NCBI GenBank assembly: GCA_046704785.1
Contig: JBJKRF010000140.1
Location: forward strand, 1 to 40,588
DNA length: 40,588 nucleotides
Direction: 5' to 3'
DNA from: JBJKRF01 sp046704785
GTDB taxonomy: Bacteria; Chloroflexota; Anaerolineae; Anaerolineales; Villigracilaceae
Shown here: positions 25,401 through 32,552 of the stretch, in pieces
Position numbering within the stretch: position 1 is the first letter of the stretch
Layout of the letters: each line of letters begins with the position of its first letter
Made by a program: the position numbers and the translations under genes
Notes under the pieces: model-generated
Told to the model about the DNA's origin: nothing
The model's database searches: none
Seen by the model: only the letters and a program-made list of their open reading frames with translations

Positions 25401-25788
25401 TCATGACGGCGGCGGCGATCATGCCGGCGCGACCCAGGTAGCGCCGCCAGTGCCATAGGGTGAAAATGGTGGCAATGCTAAACAAGGCTGCCGGGATGCG
25501 CGCCGTGAAATCACTGGCGCCGAACAGGAAATAAGAGAGCGCCAATAGATGGAATTGCAGCGGCCCGTGCATCATGGGGTTGTATTCGTATCCCTGGCCT
25601 TTGTATAGCAGCCAGGAGAAGTAGGTATGCAGACTTTCGTCATGGCTCATCACGCGTACGCCAAGGTCGTAGAAACGACTGACAAAGGCCAGCGCGATGA
25701 TAATGGCGAAAATCAGCACTTCCATATTGAGCCAGGGCAGTGCGGGGATAGGAGTTCGATTGAGCCAGGTGCTTTTTTCGTCGTTCAT
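22447..25788 (-). CDS. Polytopic membrane protein (TIGR03663/Agl23-like, GT39-type) fused to an NHL-repeat propeller
   Basis: About 1113 aa. The N-terminal part has a dolichyl-phosphate-mannosyltransferase-like layout: first span VLIFAIIIALAFVSRFY, then the luminal loop VMSHDESLHTYFSWLLYKGQGYEYNPMMHGP with an acidic pair, and more than ten membrane segments. The last 330 residues are about six NHL repeats (e.g. PRGIAIAPDGTIYVADSRNNR, shortened as xGxIYVADxxNxRI), a beta-propeller presumably outside the membrane. I recognise the pattern as the TIGR03663 family, found in Chloroflexota and archaea and linked to protein glycosylation or flippase activity in haloarchaea. Acceptor and donor are unknown. 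The start at 25788 is preferred over 25845 since the promoter at 25817-25845 would otherwise lie in the coding region. Confidence 0.8.
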   Translation of the reverse strand: MNDEKSTWLNRTPIPALPWLNMEVLIFAIIIALAFVSRFYDLGVRVMSHDESLHTYFSWLLYKGQGYEYNPMMHGPLQFHLLALSYFLFGASDFTARIPAALFSIATIFTLWHWRRYLGRAGMIAAAVMMLISPYMLFYGRYVRNEAYAGLYGILMLYAILRYLETGLPRYLYLLAAATVLHFTIKETAFIYTAEAMIFLAAYFIAQVTRRSWEERENDLRAFVVSLIVSVLAFGGGLGLALANKSGTLSAGETASPAIPGQGASPLSAPAGGVSPVMILLAIGLLAIIASIYFLIRGYGLQKIRQERSFDMLLLLTTLILPMLTAFPVKFLGGNPTDYSMSQIPMTLSVLLPLVAVSIFVGLWWNRNVWWKAALLFYVIFTVFYTTMFTNGSGFFAGLVGALGYWLEQQGVQRGSQPWYYYILIQIPMYEFLPAIASIFGFIIGRRRLKEAKTKLDTVSANLPNTYSLLGWWVIASIVAFTFAGEKMPWLTYHLTLPMILFGGWAIGSLLDRVDWQEFRQHKAILSLGLLVVLVLSLAGALISALGSPPPFTGKDLDHLRVTISLIISLIGVAGSLVGLYYIFARWSLRQAVYLFVLSFFGILAILTTRTAIRAAYINYDNAQEYLVYAHGFTGIKDAMQQITELSEKTTGGLDIVVGYDDAVSWPLSWYLRDFTNARYYGSQPTNDLRNAPAILVGSSNYSKIEPIVGNAYYEYDYIRMVWPNQDYFNLTWDRLQYAITNPDMRAAILDVWLNRDFTKYATATGSTTTTISNWQPSDRMRLYIRKDAAQLIWNYGTAQSSTPPQADPYEKGTIQLKADESIGAAGNQPGQLNAPRGIAIAPDGTIYVADSRNNRIEHFTPEGKYLNGWGTFADISKGSAPIGTFNEPWGVAVGPDGSVYVTDTWNHRVEKFDASGKPLTSWGTFGTADTPGALYGPRGITVDSKGRVYVADTGNKRIVVFDSNGKELTSFGSEGSQPGQFDEPVDVKLDSQGNLFVTDTWNQRVQEFSPSADGLTYTPLREWPISGWYGQSLDNKPYIVISPDNHVFVTDPEGYRVIEFDENGTFVQAWGQAGTDMSSLGQPSGITIDQAGHVWVTDAANNRIMRFSPPAK

Positions 25789-25816
25789 AGCAGGTCCATG
25801 GATGAGGGATGCGTGA

Positions 25817-25845
25817 CTTATACTGCAAAGTAGTGGTTCTGACAA
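25817..25845 (-). promoter_or_regulatory. Promoter of the Agl23-NHL gene
   Basis: TTGTCA (25845-25840), 17-nt spacer, TATAAG (25822-25817) on the minus strand. Start near 25810, about 22 nt before the ATG. Confidence 0.7.
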
Positions 25846-25903
25846 GCGAAATAAGTGCGGATTGCGCGTAGCCAGTATACCATAAGGGTGTTAAATATTG
25901 CGT

Positions 25904-26953
25904 TTATCCTGCAAGCGCCCGCGAAGCCAGTTGGCCGCAGCCGGCCTGGATGTCGATGCCGCGGCGGATGCGAATGGTGCAGGGAATTCCATGTTGTTCC
26001 AAAATCGATTGGAATTGGGTTGCCCGCTGACGCGTAGTAGCTTTGCCGCTGTAGCCGGTGGTCGGATTCAGTGGAATAACGTTGACGTGGCAGAGCAGTC
26101 CTTTCAGCAGGGCAGCCAATTTGCGGGCCTCTTCGGGGGTGTCGTTGACATCGTAAATCAAAGCCCACTCGAAGGTGATACGCCGTCCGGTGGTCTGGAC
26201 GTATTCCCGGCAGGCTGCCATCAAGGCCTCGAGCTTGTATTTCTTGTCCACCGGCATCATGCTCTCGCGCAGCGCATCCTGCGAGGCGTGCAGCGAAACG
26301 GCCAGGTTGACCTGTCGCTTTTCGGCGGCGAAGCGCTGGATCATCGGCACCAGTCCGACGGTCGAGATGGTGAAACGCCGCGCACCCAGATGATAGCCGT
26401 CCGGGTCGTTCAGGCGGTCGACGGCGGCCATGCTGTTGTCGTAATTGTGGAAAGGTTCGCCCATTCCCATCAGCACTACGTTCGTCACCTGTTCCCCTTC
26501 GTCGTGAAGCAGCCGGGCGTAGTAAATGACCTGCGCGATGATTTCGCCGCTGGAGAGGTGACGTGTGAAGCCCATCTGACCGGTGGCGCAAAAGGTGCAA
26601 CCCATGGCGCAACCGACCTGTGTAGAGATGCACAAGGTGCGACGGCGTTGGTAGCGCATCAGCACCGCTTCGATCTGTGCCCCGTCTGGTAGGGCGAAGA
26701 GTGTTTTGCGAGTCTGTCCGTCGCTGGAATCAAGTCGCACGGTAGGCCGGAGTACCTCGAAGCGCAGGTCTGTCGCCAGTTTTTCGCGCAAAGGCTTGGA
26801 CAGGGTTGTGAACTCGTCGGGCGTGGTCCACAGGTTTTTGTAGAGGCCTTGCCAGATCTGTTTCGCCCGGAACGCCGGTTCTCCCCAGGCGCGCACATGT
26901 TCGGTCAGGGTGTTCAGGTCGAAGTCGTAAATGGTTGGGATCGAATCATTCAT
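25904..26953 (-). CDS. rlmN: 23S rRNA (adenine-C2)-methyltransferase RlmN
   Basis: Radical SAM methyltransferase, 349 aa, for 23S rRNA A2503 (and tRNA A37 in some bacteria). The CxxxCxxC cluster motif is CAMGCTFC (115-122), VLMGMGEPF is the family motif, and the methyl-carrying C-terminal cysteine is in QAGCGQL (Cys339). It begins 24 nt after the HAD phosphatase gene and is probably co-transcribed. Confidence 0.96.
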   Translation of the reverse strand: MNDSIPTIYDFDLNTLTEHVRAWGEPAFRAKQIWQGLYKNLWTTPDEFTTLSKPLREKLATDLRFEVLRPTVRLDSSDGQTRKTLFALPDGAQIEAVLMRYQRRRTLCISTQVGCAMGCTFCATGQMGFTRHLSSGEIIAQVIYYARLLHDEGEQVTNVVLMGMGEPFHNYDNSMAAVDRLNDPDGYHLGARRFTISTVGLVPMIQRFAAEKRQVNLAVSLHASQDALRESMMPVDKKYKLEALMAACREYVQTTGRRITFEWALIYDVNDTPEEARKLAALLKGLLCHVNVIPLNPTTGYSGKATTRQRATQFQSILEQHGIPCTIRIRRGIDIQAGCGQLASRALAG

Positions 26954-26977
26954 ACCGATAAAGTCTGTTTGACTGTT

Positions 26978-27778
26978 CTATACACCAATAAGAGTTGCAA
27001 GGTCGTCTGCGATGATGTCGACGGGCGGACTCCACTTTTCGGCGGCTGCGCGGCTGCTGACGCCGCTCAGCACGAGCGCTGTCGGGCAGCCAACAGCCTG
27101 ACCGCCGGCGATGTCCGTTTCGAGACGGTCGCCAACCACCAGGGTGTCCGCCGCTGATGTGTCCAGCCGTTCGAGGGCCAATTCCATCATCGCCGGCTGC
27201 GGTTTGCCCGCCAGGATGGGTTCTTGATCCGTCGAAGCGTTGAGCGAGGCCAGGATGGCGCCCGCGCCCGGCACCAGGCCTTCCGGCGTTGGGAAGGTGC
27301 GGTCGGGGTTGGTGGCGTAATACGGAACGTTGTTGTTACGAATTAACAGAGTCGCTATGCGGAGCTTTTCGTACGTGATTTTCCGGTCCAATCCGGCGAC
27401 GACCGCCAGCGGCGGGTTGGCAAGCGTGAATTCGTCAACGGCTTCGAAACCGCGTTCCTTGAGCGCCTGACGTACACCGTTTTCGCCGACAACGTAGACG
27501 AGACCGCCCTGCGGAAAGCGCTGGGCCACCAAATAGGCGACCGTCATGGCCGAGTTGATGATTTGCGCTTCTTCGACCTGGACGCCAAACCCTGCCAGCT
27601 TTTGCACGTATTGCGCGGGCGTGCGCGTGGCGTTGTTGGTCGCCAACATAAAATCCAGGCCGCGTTCGTGGATGCAGGCAAAGATTTCTGGTAAGTTGCC
27701 GATGGGCTGTTCGCTGCGCCATAAGACGCCGTCCATATCGAGAATCAGGGCTTTTGCGTTGGGGGGAAGCAATGTCAT
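26978..27778 (-). CDS. HAD-IIA family phosphatase (NagD/phosphoglycolate type)
   Basis: 266 aa. Motif I is LILDMDGVLW (Asp14, Asp16), TNNATRTP is motif II, GKPQPAMMELAL holds the motif III lysine, and VVGDRLETDIAGG is motif IV. The C2-type cap lies between motifs II and III. This is the usual NagD/p-nitrophenylphosphatase organisation. The physiological substrate is unknown. A -10-like TATAAT sits at 27855-27850 about 70 nt upstream. Confidence 0.88.
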   Translation of the reverse strand: MTLLPPNAKALILDMDGVLWRSEQPIGNLPEIFACIHERGLDFMLATNNATRTPAQYVQKLAGFGVQVEEAQIINSAMTVAYLVAQRFPQGGLVYVVGENGVRQALKERGFEAVDEFTLANPPLAVVAGLDRKITYEKLRIATLLIRNNNVPYYATNPDRTFPTPEGLVPGAGAILASLNASTDQEPILAGKPQPAMMELALERLDTSAADTLVVGDRLETDIAGGQAVGCPTALVLSGVSSRAAAEKWSPPVDIIADDLATLIGV

Positions 27779-27849
27779 CGCTGCGAGAATTTTCCTGAAA
27801 AAGGGTTGCCTCACCTGGGACGGATTTCTCTGGCAGGAAGGCCCTTGCA

Positions 27850-27855
27850 ATTATA
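27850..27855 (-). promoter_or_regulatory. -10 box upstream of the HAD-rlmN pair
   Basis: TATAAT on the minus strand after AGG. No clear -35 box. The rest of 27856-27982 shows no gene. Confidence 0.4.
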
Positions 27856-27982
27856 CCTGAGGGCGTTCAGAAACGCCGAAAAAAGCCGAGGTATCTTGTC
27901 TTTTTGGTTCTCTTGGAGTGGGACGAAGCGGATTTGCAGGGGTGTGCGAACTGTCTTTTCCTTGCGACAGGCTTTCTGAGAA

Positions 27983-28015
27983 CAAAAATCAGGGACGATT
28001 TTTGTCGTCCCTGAT
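27983..28015 (-). terminator. Terminator of clpP
   Basis: Perfect 11-bp stem ATCAGGGACGA (27988-27998) with TCGTCCCTGAT (28005-28015), followed on the minus strand by TTTTTGTTC. It is 24 nt beyond the clpP stop. Confidence 0.88.
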
Positions 28016-28039
28016 TGGTTTCTTTGCAAAAAGACTCGT

Positions 28040-28651
28040 TCAGGCTTCTTTTTTCTCAGGCACCTGTAAAACCTGATCGACCAGGCCATAGTCCACCGCT
28101 TGCTGGGCTTCCAGGTAGAAGTCGCGGTCGGTGTCGCGTTCGATGACTTCCAGCGGTTGCCCGGTGTGTTTGGACATGATGTCGGTCAGCAGCGATTTCA
28201 GCCGCAGGATTTGCTTGGCCTGGATCTCGATGTCCGTAGCCTGGCCTTGGGCGCCGCCCAGCGGTTGGTGCATGTGGACGGTTGCGTTTGGCAAGGCATA
28301 ACGGCGTCCCTTGGTTCCGGCGGTCAGTAGCACGGTGCCGAACGAAGCAGTCACGCCGACGGCCACTGTGCTAACCGGGTTGGAGATCATCTGTATCGTG
28401 TCATAAATCGCCAGGCCGGCGTAGATTTGTCCGCCAGGCGAGTTGATGTACATCTGGATTTCTTTCTCCGGGTCTTCGTGGTTCAGGTATAGTAATTGCG
28501 CCACGATCAAGTTGGCGACCTGGTCGTCGATGGCTGTGCCCAGGAAGATGATTCGTTCTTTGAGCAGCAATGAGTAAATATCGTATGCGCGCTCACCACG
28601 GCCTGAAGACTCGATAACCATTGGAATGACGCTTTTGAAATCAGGGATCAT
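28040..28651 (-). CDS. clpP: ATP-dependent Clp protease proteolytic subunit
   Basis: Serine protease, 203 aa. The catalytic serine is in GVTASFGTVLL, the histidine in VHMHQP and the aspartate in RDTDRDF. GVTASFG replaces the more common GxAASMG at the active site, still with the Ser in the right place. AAGGAG is 6 nt before the start at 28651. The upstream in-frame extension to 28735 is unsupported. It follows the trigger factor gene, the common tig-clpP order. No clpX is in the window. Confidence 0.96.
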   Translation of the reverse strand: MIPDFKSVIPMVIESSGRGERAYDIYSLLLKERIIFLGTAIDDQVANLIVAQLLYLNHEDPEKEIQMYINSPGGQIYAGLAIYDTIQMISNPVSTVAVGVTASFGTVLLTAGTKGRRYALPNATVHMHQPLGGAQGQATDIEIQAKQILRLKSLLTDIMSKHTGQPLEVIERDTDRDFYLEAQQAVDYGLVDQVLQVPEKKEA

Positions 28652-28735
28652 GTTTTGCTCCTTGAGTAACTCATTGTAATTCGGCAATCTTTTTCGTAGA
28701 AATAGCGTAGCCGTACTTTCCAAGAATACCGACAA

Positions 28736-28776
28736 TGATACACAAGTTTTGTTGGATTTGCGTTAATGGTGTATCA
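28736..28776. repeat. Short inverted repeat upstream of clpP
   Basis: TGATACAC (28736-28743) and GTGTATCA (28769-28776) face each other across 25 nt, 85-125 nt before clpP. Possible operator, but no convincing promoter boxes were aligned with it. Confidence 0.35.
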
Positions 28777-28780
28777 CACA

Positions 28781-28819
28781 TGAATAAACACAGGGACGAC
28801 TTTTCGCCGTCCCTGTGTT
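28781..28819 (-). terminator. Terminator of tig
   Basis: Perfect 12-bp stem AACACAGGGACG (28787-28798) with CGTCCCTGTGTT (28808-28819), then TATTCA on the minus strand. It lies 2 nt past the tig stop. The stem shares the CAGGGACG core with the clpP terminator. Confidence 0.75.
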
Positions 28820-28820
28820 G

Positions 28821-30422
28821 TTATGCCGACTCCTCAGTGGCGCTTTCAGCCGGGGCCTTTTCGGCCTTGGGCGCTTTAGGGGTCGATGCAGCTTTGGTGG
28901 AAGCCGTCGTTTTGGCAGCGGACTTTTTTGTGGAGGCCGCTTTGGATGTCGTCGACGCCTTGGCTTTGACGCCGGACTTGCGTGCGGTCGCAGGTTTCTT
29001 CTCTGCGCCGGCGGCGGCCTTCTTGCTCGTCTTGCTCTTGCTCCCCGTCGATTTTTTCTCCTCCGCCGGTTCTTCTTCTGCAACCTGCCCGGTGGCAACC
29101 TCTTTGAGATAGTCGAGCACGCGACGGGTCATCAAGCGATTGGCGGAATCCATGGCAACGGCGTCGACCATCTCGCGCGAGGCGCGCGTCCCGCCACGGG
29201 TGCGCTTGTTGAATTCCTCGTCCATTGTGGCGAGTGTGGCCCAGGTGTTGCTGAATTCCTTCTCGAGGGTTTTTTCGTCGATTTTGATTTTCTTCTGGCG
29301 CGCAATTTCGTCCAGGATCAAGCCGCGTTCGAGCATACTCTTGGCGGTGGGTTTGGCCTGCTCTTCGATAAACTTCTCGCGGTCGGTATTCACCAGCTTG
29401 AAGTATGTTTCCAGGTTTTCCACACCTTGCGATTGCAACCGGCTTTCGATATCGCTCAAGACGTGTTCCACCTCGTGTTCGAGTACCTGCGGTGGATATT
29501 TGATGGTAGCGCCTGCTTTGACCTTGCCGATCAGATCGTCGAAGTATTGGGAGTCGTAACGGGAATTGGCATCCTCTTCAATGTTCTGGCGCAAGTGTTC
29601 GCGGAATTCTTCGAGGTTTTGTCCCAGGCCGGTCTTTCTGGCGAATTCATCATCCAGCGCGGGCAGGTTGACGCCGCGTACCGCTTTGATGGTCACGTCG
29701 AATTTGATGTTCTGGCCCTGGAAGGCTTCGCCGCCTTGCTTTTTGGTGAATTTATGGGTGATTTCCAAGCTCTCGCCAGGCTTGGCGCCGATCAGTTCGC
29801 GAGAGAAACCGGGGAAAGGCCACTCGTTCTCGTACTTGCTGTCTTTGCGGATTTGCAGGGCATGACCTTTGTGTTCGTCGAGCGGGGCTTCCTCCTCGGC
29901 GGCATCCACCTTGTTGGCTGTGACGTCTACTGAGACCAGGTCGCCTTCCTCTACCGGGCGTTCCACCGTCTCGCGGCTGCCGTATAGAAAACGCAGGTTT
30001 TCGATCTCTTCATTCAGGTCGTCTTCGCTGGGGGGCTGGAAGTCGTAGGCCTGGCGGATGGACCGGTAGTCGCCCAGGTCGACGCTGGGCATCAGCGGTA
30101 CGGTGAAAACGAACTTGGGTGGTTCCAGGCTTTCGATATTTTCCAACTGCCCGGCAGCCGCCGGTTCCACGTCGGCCTCTTTCAGGGCCTGTGGGTAGAC
30201 TTCGTCCACGATCAATTCGACAGCGTCCTCGGTGATGGCGGCGTCTCCGTATAAGCGGCGCACCACATCATAAGGCGCTTTACCGGGGCGAAAACCGGGA
30301 ATCTTGGCCCGCTCAGCGATCTTGCGCGCGGCGCGGTGACGCGCACCTTCCAGTTTTTCAGGTTCGACTTCCACAACCAGAGTCAACTGGTGGTCGTCGC
30401 GCGGATGGGTCTCAATCTTCAA
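28821..30422 (-). CDS. tig: Trigger factor with Lys/Ala-rich C-terminal tail
   Basis: Ribosome-associated chaperone and prolyl isomerase, 533 aa, about 100 longer than usual. The ribosome-binding signature is GFRPGKAP (about residues 43-50), followed by the FKBP-type domain and the C-terminal chaperone arms. Residues from about 450 on form a low-complexity tail rich in Lys, Ala, Ser and Thr (e.g. KKAAAGAEKKPATARK), similar in composition to histone H1 tails. The start codon is TTG (30422-30420) with GGAAGG upstream. Upstream of clpP as in many bacteria. Confidence 0.95.
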   Translation of the reverse strand: MKIETHPRDDHQLTLVVEVEPEKLEGARHRAARKIAERAKIPGFRPGKAPYDVVRRLYGDAAITEDAVELIVDEVYPQALKEADVEPAAAGQLENIESLEPPKFVFTVPLMPSVDLGDYRSIRQAYDFQPPSEDDLNEEIENLRFLYGSRETVERPVEEGDLVSVDVTANKVDAAEEEAPLDEHKGHALQIRKDSKYENEWPFPGFSRELIGAKPGESLEITHKFTKKQGGEAFQGQNIKFDVTIKAVRGVNLPALDDEFARKTGLGQNLEEFREHLRQNIEEDANSRYDSQYFDDLIGKVKAGATIKYPPQVLEHEVEHVLSDIESRLQSQGVENLETYFKLVNTDREKFIEEQAKPTAKSMLERGLILDEIARQKKIKIDEKTLEKEFSNTWATLATMDEEFNKRTRGGTRASREMVDAVAMDSANRLMTRRVLDYLKEVATGQVAEEEPAEEKKSTGSKSKTSKKAAAGAEKKPATARKSGVKAKASTTSKAASTKKSAAKTTASTKAASTPKAPKAEKAPAESATEESA

Positions 30423-30540
30423 AGCAGAATACCTTCCTTCCGATTAATGATTTTCGGTTCTTGCGGAATTTTTCATCGAGATGGCTTGTTTTTGTTTCAA
30501 ATGGGCCGGGTAGGGCCGGGAAATGGTTCTTTTGTGTCAG

Positions 30541-30622
30541 TGGGGACAGAGGGACTTGAACCCTCACGCCTTGCGGCACATGATCCTAAGTCATGCCTGT
30601 CTGCCAATTCCAGCATGTCCCC
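30541..30622 (-). tRNA. tRNA-Leu (anticodon UAG)
   Basis: 82 nt on the minus strand. Acceptor stem GGGGACA/TGTCCCC plus discriminator A. The anticodon loop CTTAGGA sits between CATGA and TCATG, giving anticodon TAG, which reads CUA. A short variable arm stem TGCCGCAAGGC follows, as in type II leucine tRNAs, then the T-arm GAGGG-TTCAAGT-CCCTC. The CCA end is not encoded. Confidence 0.96.
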
Positions 30623-30719
30623 GGAACGCGGGAGATTATAAAGCCTGCGCAGGTAGGCGTCAATCGATGGACGGGGAAGTCGCGGCAGAATTTGGCTGTC
30701 TGGTAACGGATGGATGGAG

Positions 30720-30725
30720 TATAAT
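30720..30725 (+). promoter_or_regulatory. -10 box for a leaderless gene
   Basis: TATAAT ends 8 nt before the GTG start at 30734, leaving room for only one or two untranslated bases. No consensus -35. Confidence 0.6.
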
Positions 30726-30733
30726 CCCACTTC

Positions 30734-31150
30734 GTGTCCCGAATTATTAATCCTGACTCTGCTGGGAAAGAGCGTACCCGTTTAAGCAAGGCTGTAGTGG
30801 CAGCTGTCCGTGAAGTGGCGAAACAAAGCGACCCTGGGCCGGAGACGCGCGATCTGGCGGCCTTCATCGTCCTGGCGCTGGCGACCATTGCCGAGAGTAT
30901 CGACGTATCTGTGGCGGCCTGGGAGAAGCGTGGATATTGGGTCAAGGCGGACCGCTTCCGCATGGAGTGGATGTGGGCCGGGCAATATGCCGAGAAAATG
31001 CGGACCGCTCTGTTGGCCGATGATTGGGCCACCTTGGCGATGATGGTAGTGCAGGTTGCCGGTAAGTTGAATAAGGTTAATTTGCCGGCTGGACATCGAT
31101 TGGGCACCCCCTGGGTGGGCGCCTGGGATGAATTGACAAAGAATCAATAG
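30734..31150 (+). CDS. Conserved hypothetical protein, 138 aa
   Basis: GTG start, 138 aa. It has an N-terminal helix with RTRLSKAVVAAVREVAKQ, a long central helix LAAFIVLALATIAESIDVSVAAWEKRGYW, and a C-terminal segment rich in Trp and Gly. No signal peptide and no clear membrane span. I do not recognise the family. The spacing of charges and tryptophans looks like an all-helical cytoplasmic protein. It appears leaderless (-10 box just upstream) and is followed by two terminators. Confidence 0.75.
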   Translation: MSRIINPDSAGKERTRLSKAVVAAVREVAKQSDPGPETRDLAAFIVLALATIAESIDVSVAAWEKRGYWVKADRFRMEWMWAGQYAEKMRTALLADDWATLAMMVVQVAGKLNKVNLPAGHRLGTPWVGAWDELTKNQ

Positions 31151-31178
31151 GAGCGATTCGACAATCGCTCCTGTTTTT
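31149..31178 (+). terminator. Terminator of the 138-aa gene
   Basis: Perfect 10-bp stem AGGAGCGATT/AATCGCTCCT, loop CGAC, followed by GTTTTTGA. Confidence 0.9.
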
Positions 31179-31190
31179 GATGTTTCTCGA

Positions 31191-31218
31191 AGAGACGGGA
31201 TACGACCGTCTCTTTTTT
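31191..31218 (+). terminator. Second plus-strand terminator
   Basis: AGAGACGG/CCGTCTCT stem, 7-nt loop, followed by TTTTTG. It lies just before the 3' end of the converging lipoprotein gene. Confidence 0.8.
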
Positions 31219-31229
31219 GTATGCAGGGA

Positions 31230-32390
31230 TCAGGGTGCGGTGTATGAGACGGTCAGTTTGATGCTCGTACCCAGACGCACCATATCAGCAACGTTGTTGC
31301 CGTTATCGGCATTCTCGTTGAATTGGACGCGGAACTGCACTTGCGAACTGCCTACCTTGGATTGCAGATAATTCAGCAGGGAGCTGTCTGGTGGCGCGAT
31401 GACCGACGTCAGGTCGCCTGTGCTGCCCCAGCGCATGAACGCACCGCTGGTTGCCCCACTGTAATAGTCGCCGGCACCCAGCGAGCCATAATTTTGCGCG
31501 TACATACGCAGATTCCCCAGGGAGAAGGGGCTGCCGAGGGTATCGTAGCTGCTGAAATCTACTTGCACACCGACCAGGGTTACGCCTGAAGGGATCGAAC
31601 TCATATCGAAGGTCAGGAAAGCCTGTGAGCTGGTGTTCGTATCCGTGTCGCCTACGTTGGGCGCAGTTAACACGGTCCCATCGGAGCGCACCGAACCGCT
31701 CTGTCCGCTGATCAGGGAAAGTTGGGCGGCGGCGATGGCCGGCGGGAGCGTAGCACTTGGCGTCGGGCTGGGGTTGTTCGTCGCGGTGGGCGCGACATCC
31801 TGAATGTCGACCCAGAAGGAACCGGTGCTTAACCCGAAGAGCACGCCGCTGGGGTCACGGAACTGCCAGTAGCCGCGGTAATGGTCGGGGCTGGATGGGG
31901 CGGTCAAATTCACCGAAATGTCGACGGTGGCGTTGGGTGGCACTGTGCCGCTGGTCAGGCTCTGCGAGTCTGGGCCGCCCATCTGTGCGCCGTGATCGAA
32001 GATGATCTGGTAACTCGAATTCCAGGTGCAGGTTCCGACGTTTTTGAATCGCCAGGTCTTGGTGAAAGCTGTCCCGCTGAGGATTTGCGACCCATCAGGG
32101 AAAGTGACATCCTTGACAAAGGTGGCTGCGTTGCAAGGTAGTGGCGTGTCGGTGACGGTTTGAGCGGCTATTGTTGGCGCTGGCGGAGTGCTCGTATCCG
32201 TAGACTCCGGCGTGAGCGTGGGCGTTTCGCTTGTTTCTATTTGGTTGACTGCCCCTTCCGTTTGTTGCGCAGCGATTGTGGCAGCGGCTGCCGTATCGGT
32301 GGCGTTCGCAACATTGGCACCGCTTGGTAAATTGCAAGCCAGCGCGGCCAGGATAAGCATCAACCAAATAGAAAAAATACGTTTTTTCAT
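31230..32390 (-). CDS. Lipoprotein with NBR1-type Ig-like domain
   Basis: 386 aa. Signal peptide with lipobox LAAL-A-C, lipidated Cys19. A Ser/Thr/Pro-rich linker follows (residues about 30-85). An Ig-like domain (about 86-195) has the pattern seen in the NBR1/Next-to-BRCA1 family: FVKDVTFPDG, TWRFKNVGTCTW, GYWQFRDPSG. After a second Pro/Thr linker comes a C-terminal beta-rich domain with FLTFDMSSIPSGVTL, resembling DNRLRE-type or carbohydrate-binding-like surface modules. GGAGGAG lies 5 nt before the ATG. Its role is probably cell-surface binding. No enzyme motif is seen. Confidence 0.8.
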   Translation of the reverse strand: MKKRIFSIWLMLILAALACNLPSGANVANATDTAAAATIAAQQTEGAVNQIETSETPTLTPESTDTSTPPAPTIAAQTVTDTPLPCNAATFVKDVTFPDGSQILSGTAFTKTWRFKNVGTCTWNSSYQIIFDHGAQMGGPDSQSLTSGTVPPNATVDISVNLTAPSSPDHYRGYWQFRDPSGVLFGLSTGSFWVDIQDVAPTATNNPSPTPSATLPPAIAAAQLSLISGQSGSVRSDGTVLTAPNVGDTDTNTSSQAFLTFDMSSIPSGVTLVGVQVDFSSYDTLGSPFSLGNLRMYAQNYGSLGAGDYYSGATSGAFMRWGSTGDLTSVIAPPDSSLLNYLQSKVGSSQVQFRVQFNENADNGNNVADMVRLGTSIKLTVSYTAP

Positions 32391-32552
32391 CTTTTCTCCT
32401 CCAACAGAATAAATCCCTGGTGATAACCAGCGTAATGAAGCAACGCCGGGAAACCAAAGCGTTTAAAGAGGAGTCTAACAAGTCAACTCTTCGATTGCAA
32501 TGAGACAAAAGGAATGGTTTTTTGGGGGGCTTTCAGCCATCGTGCAGGGGAG

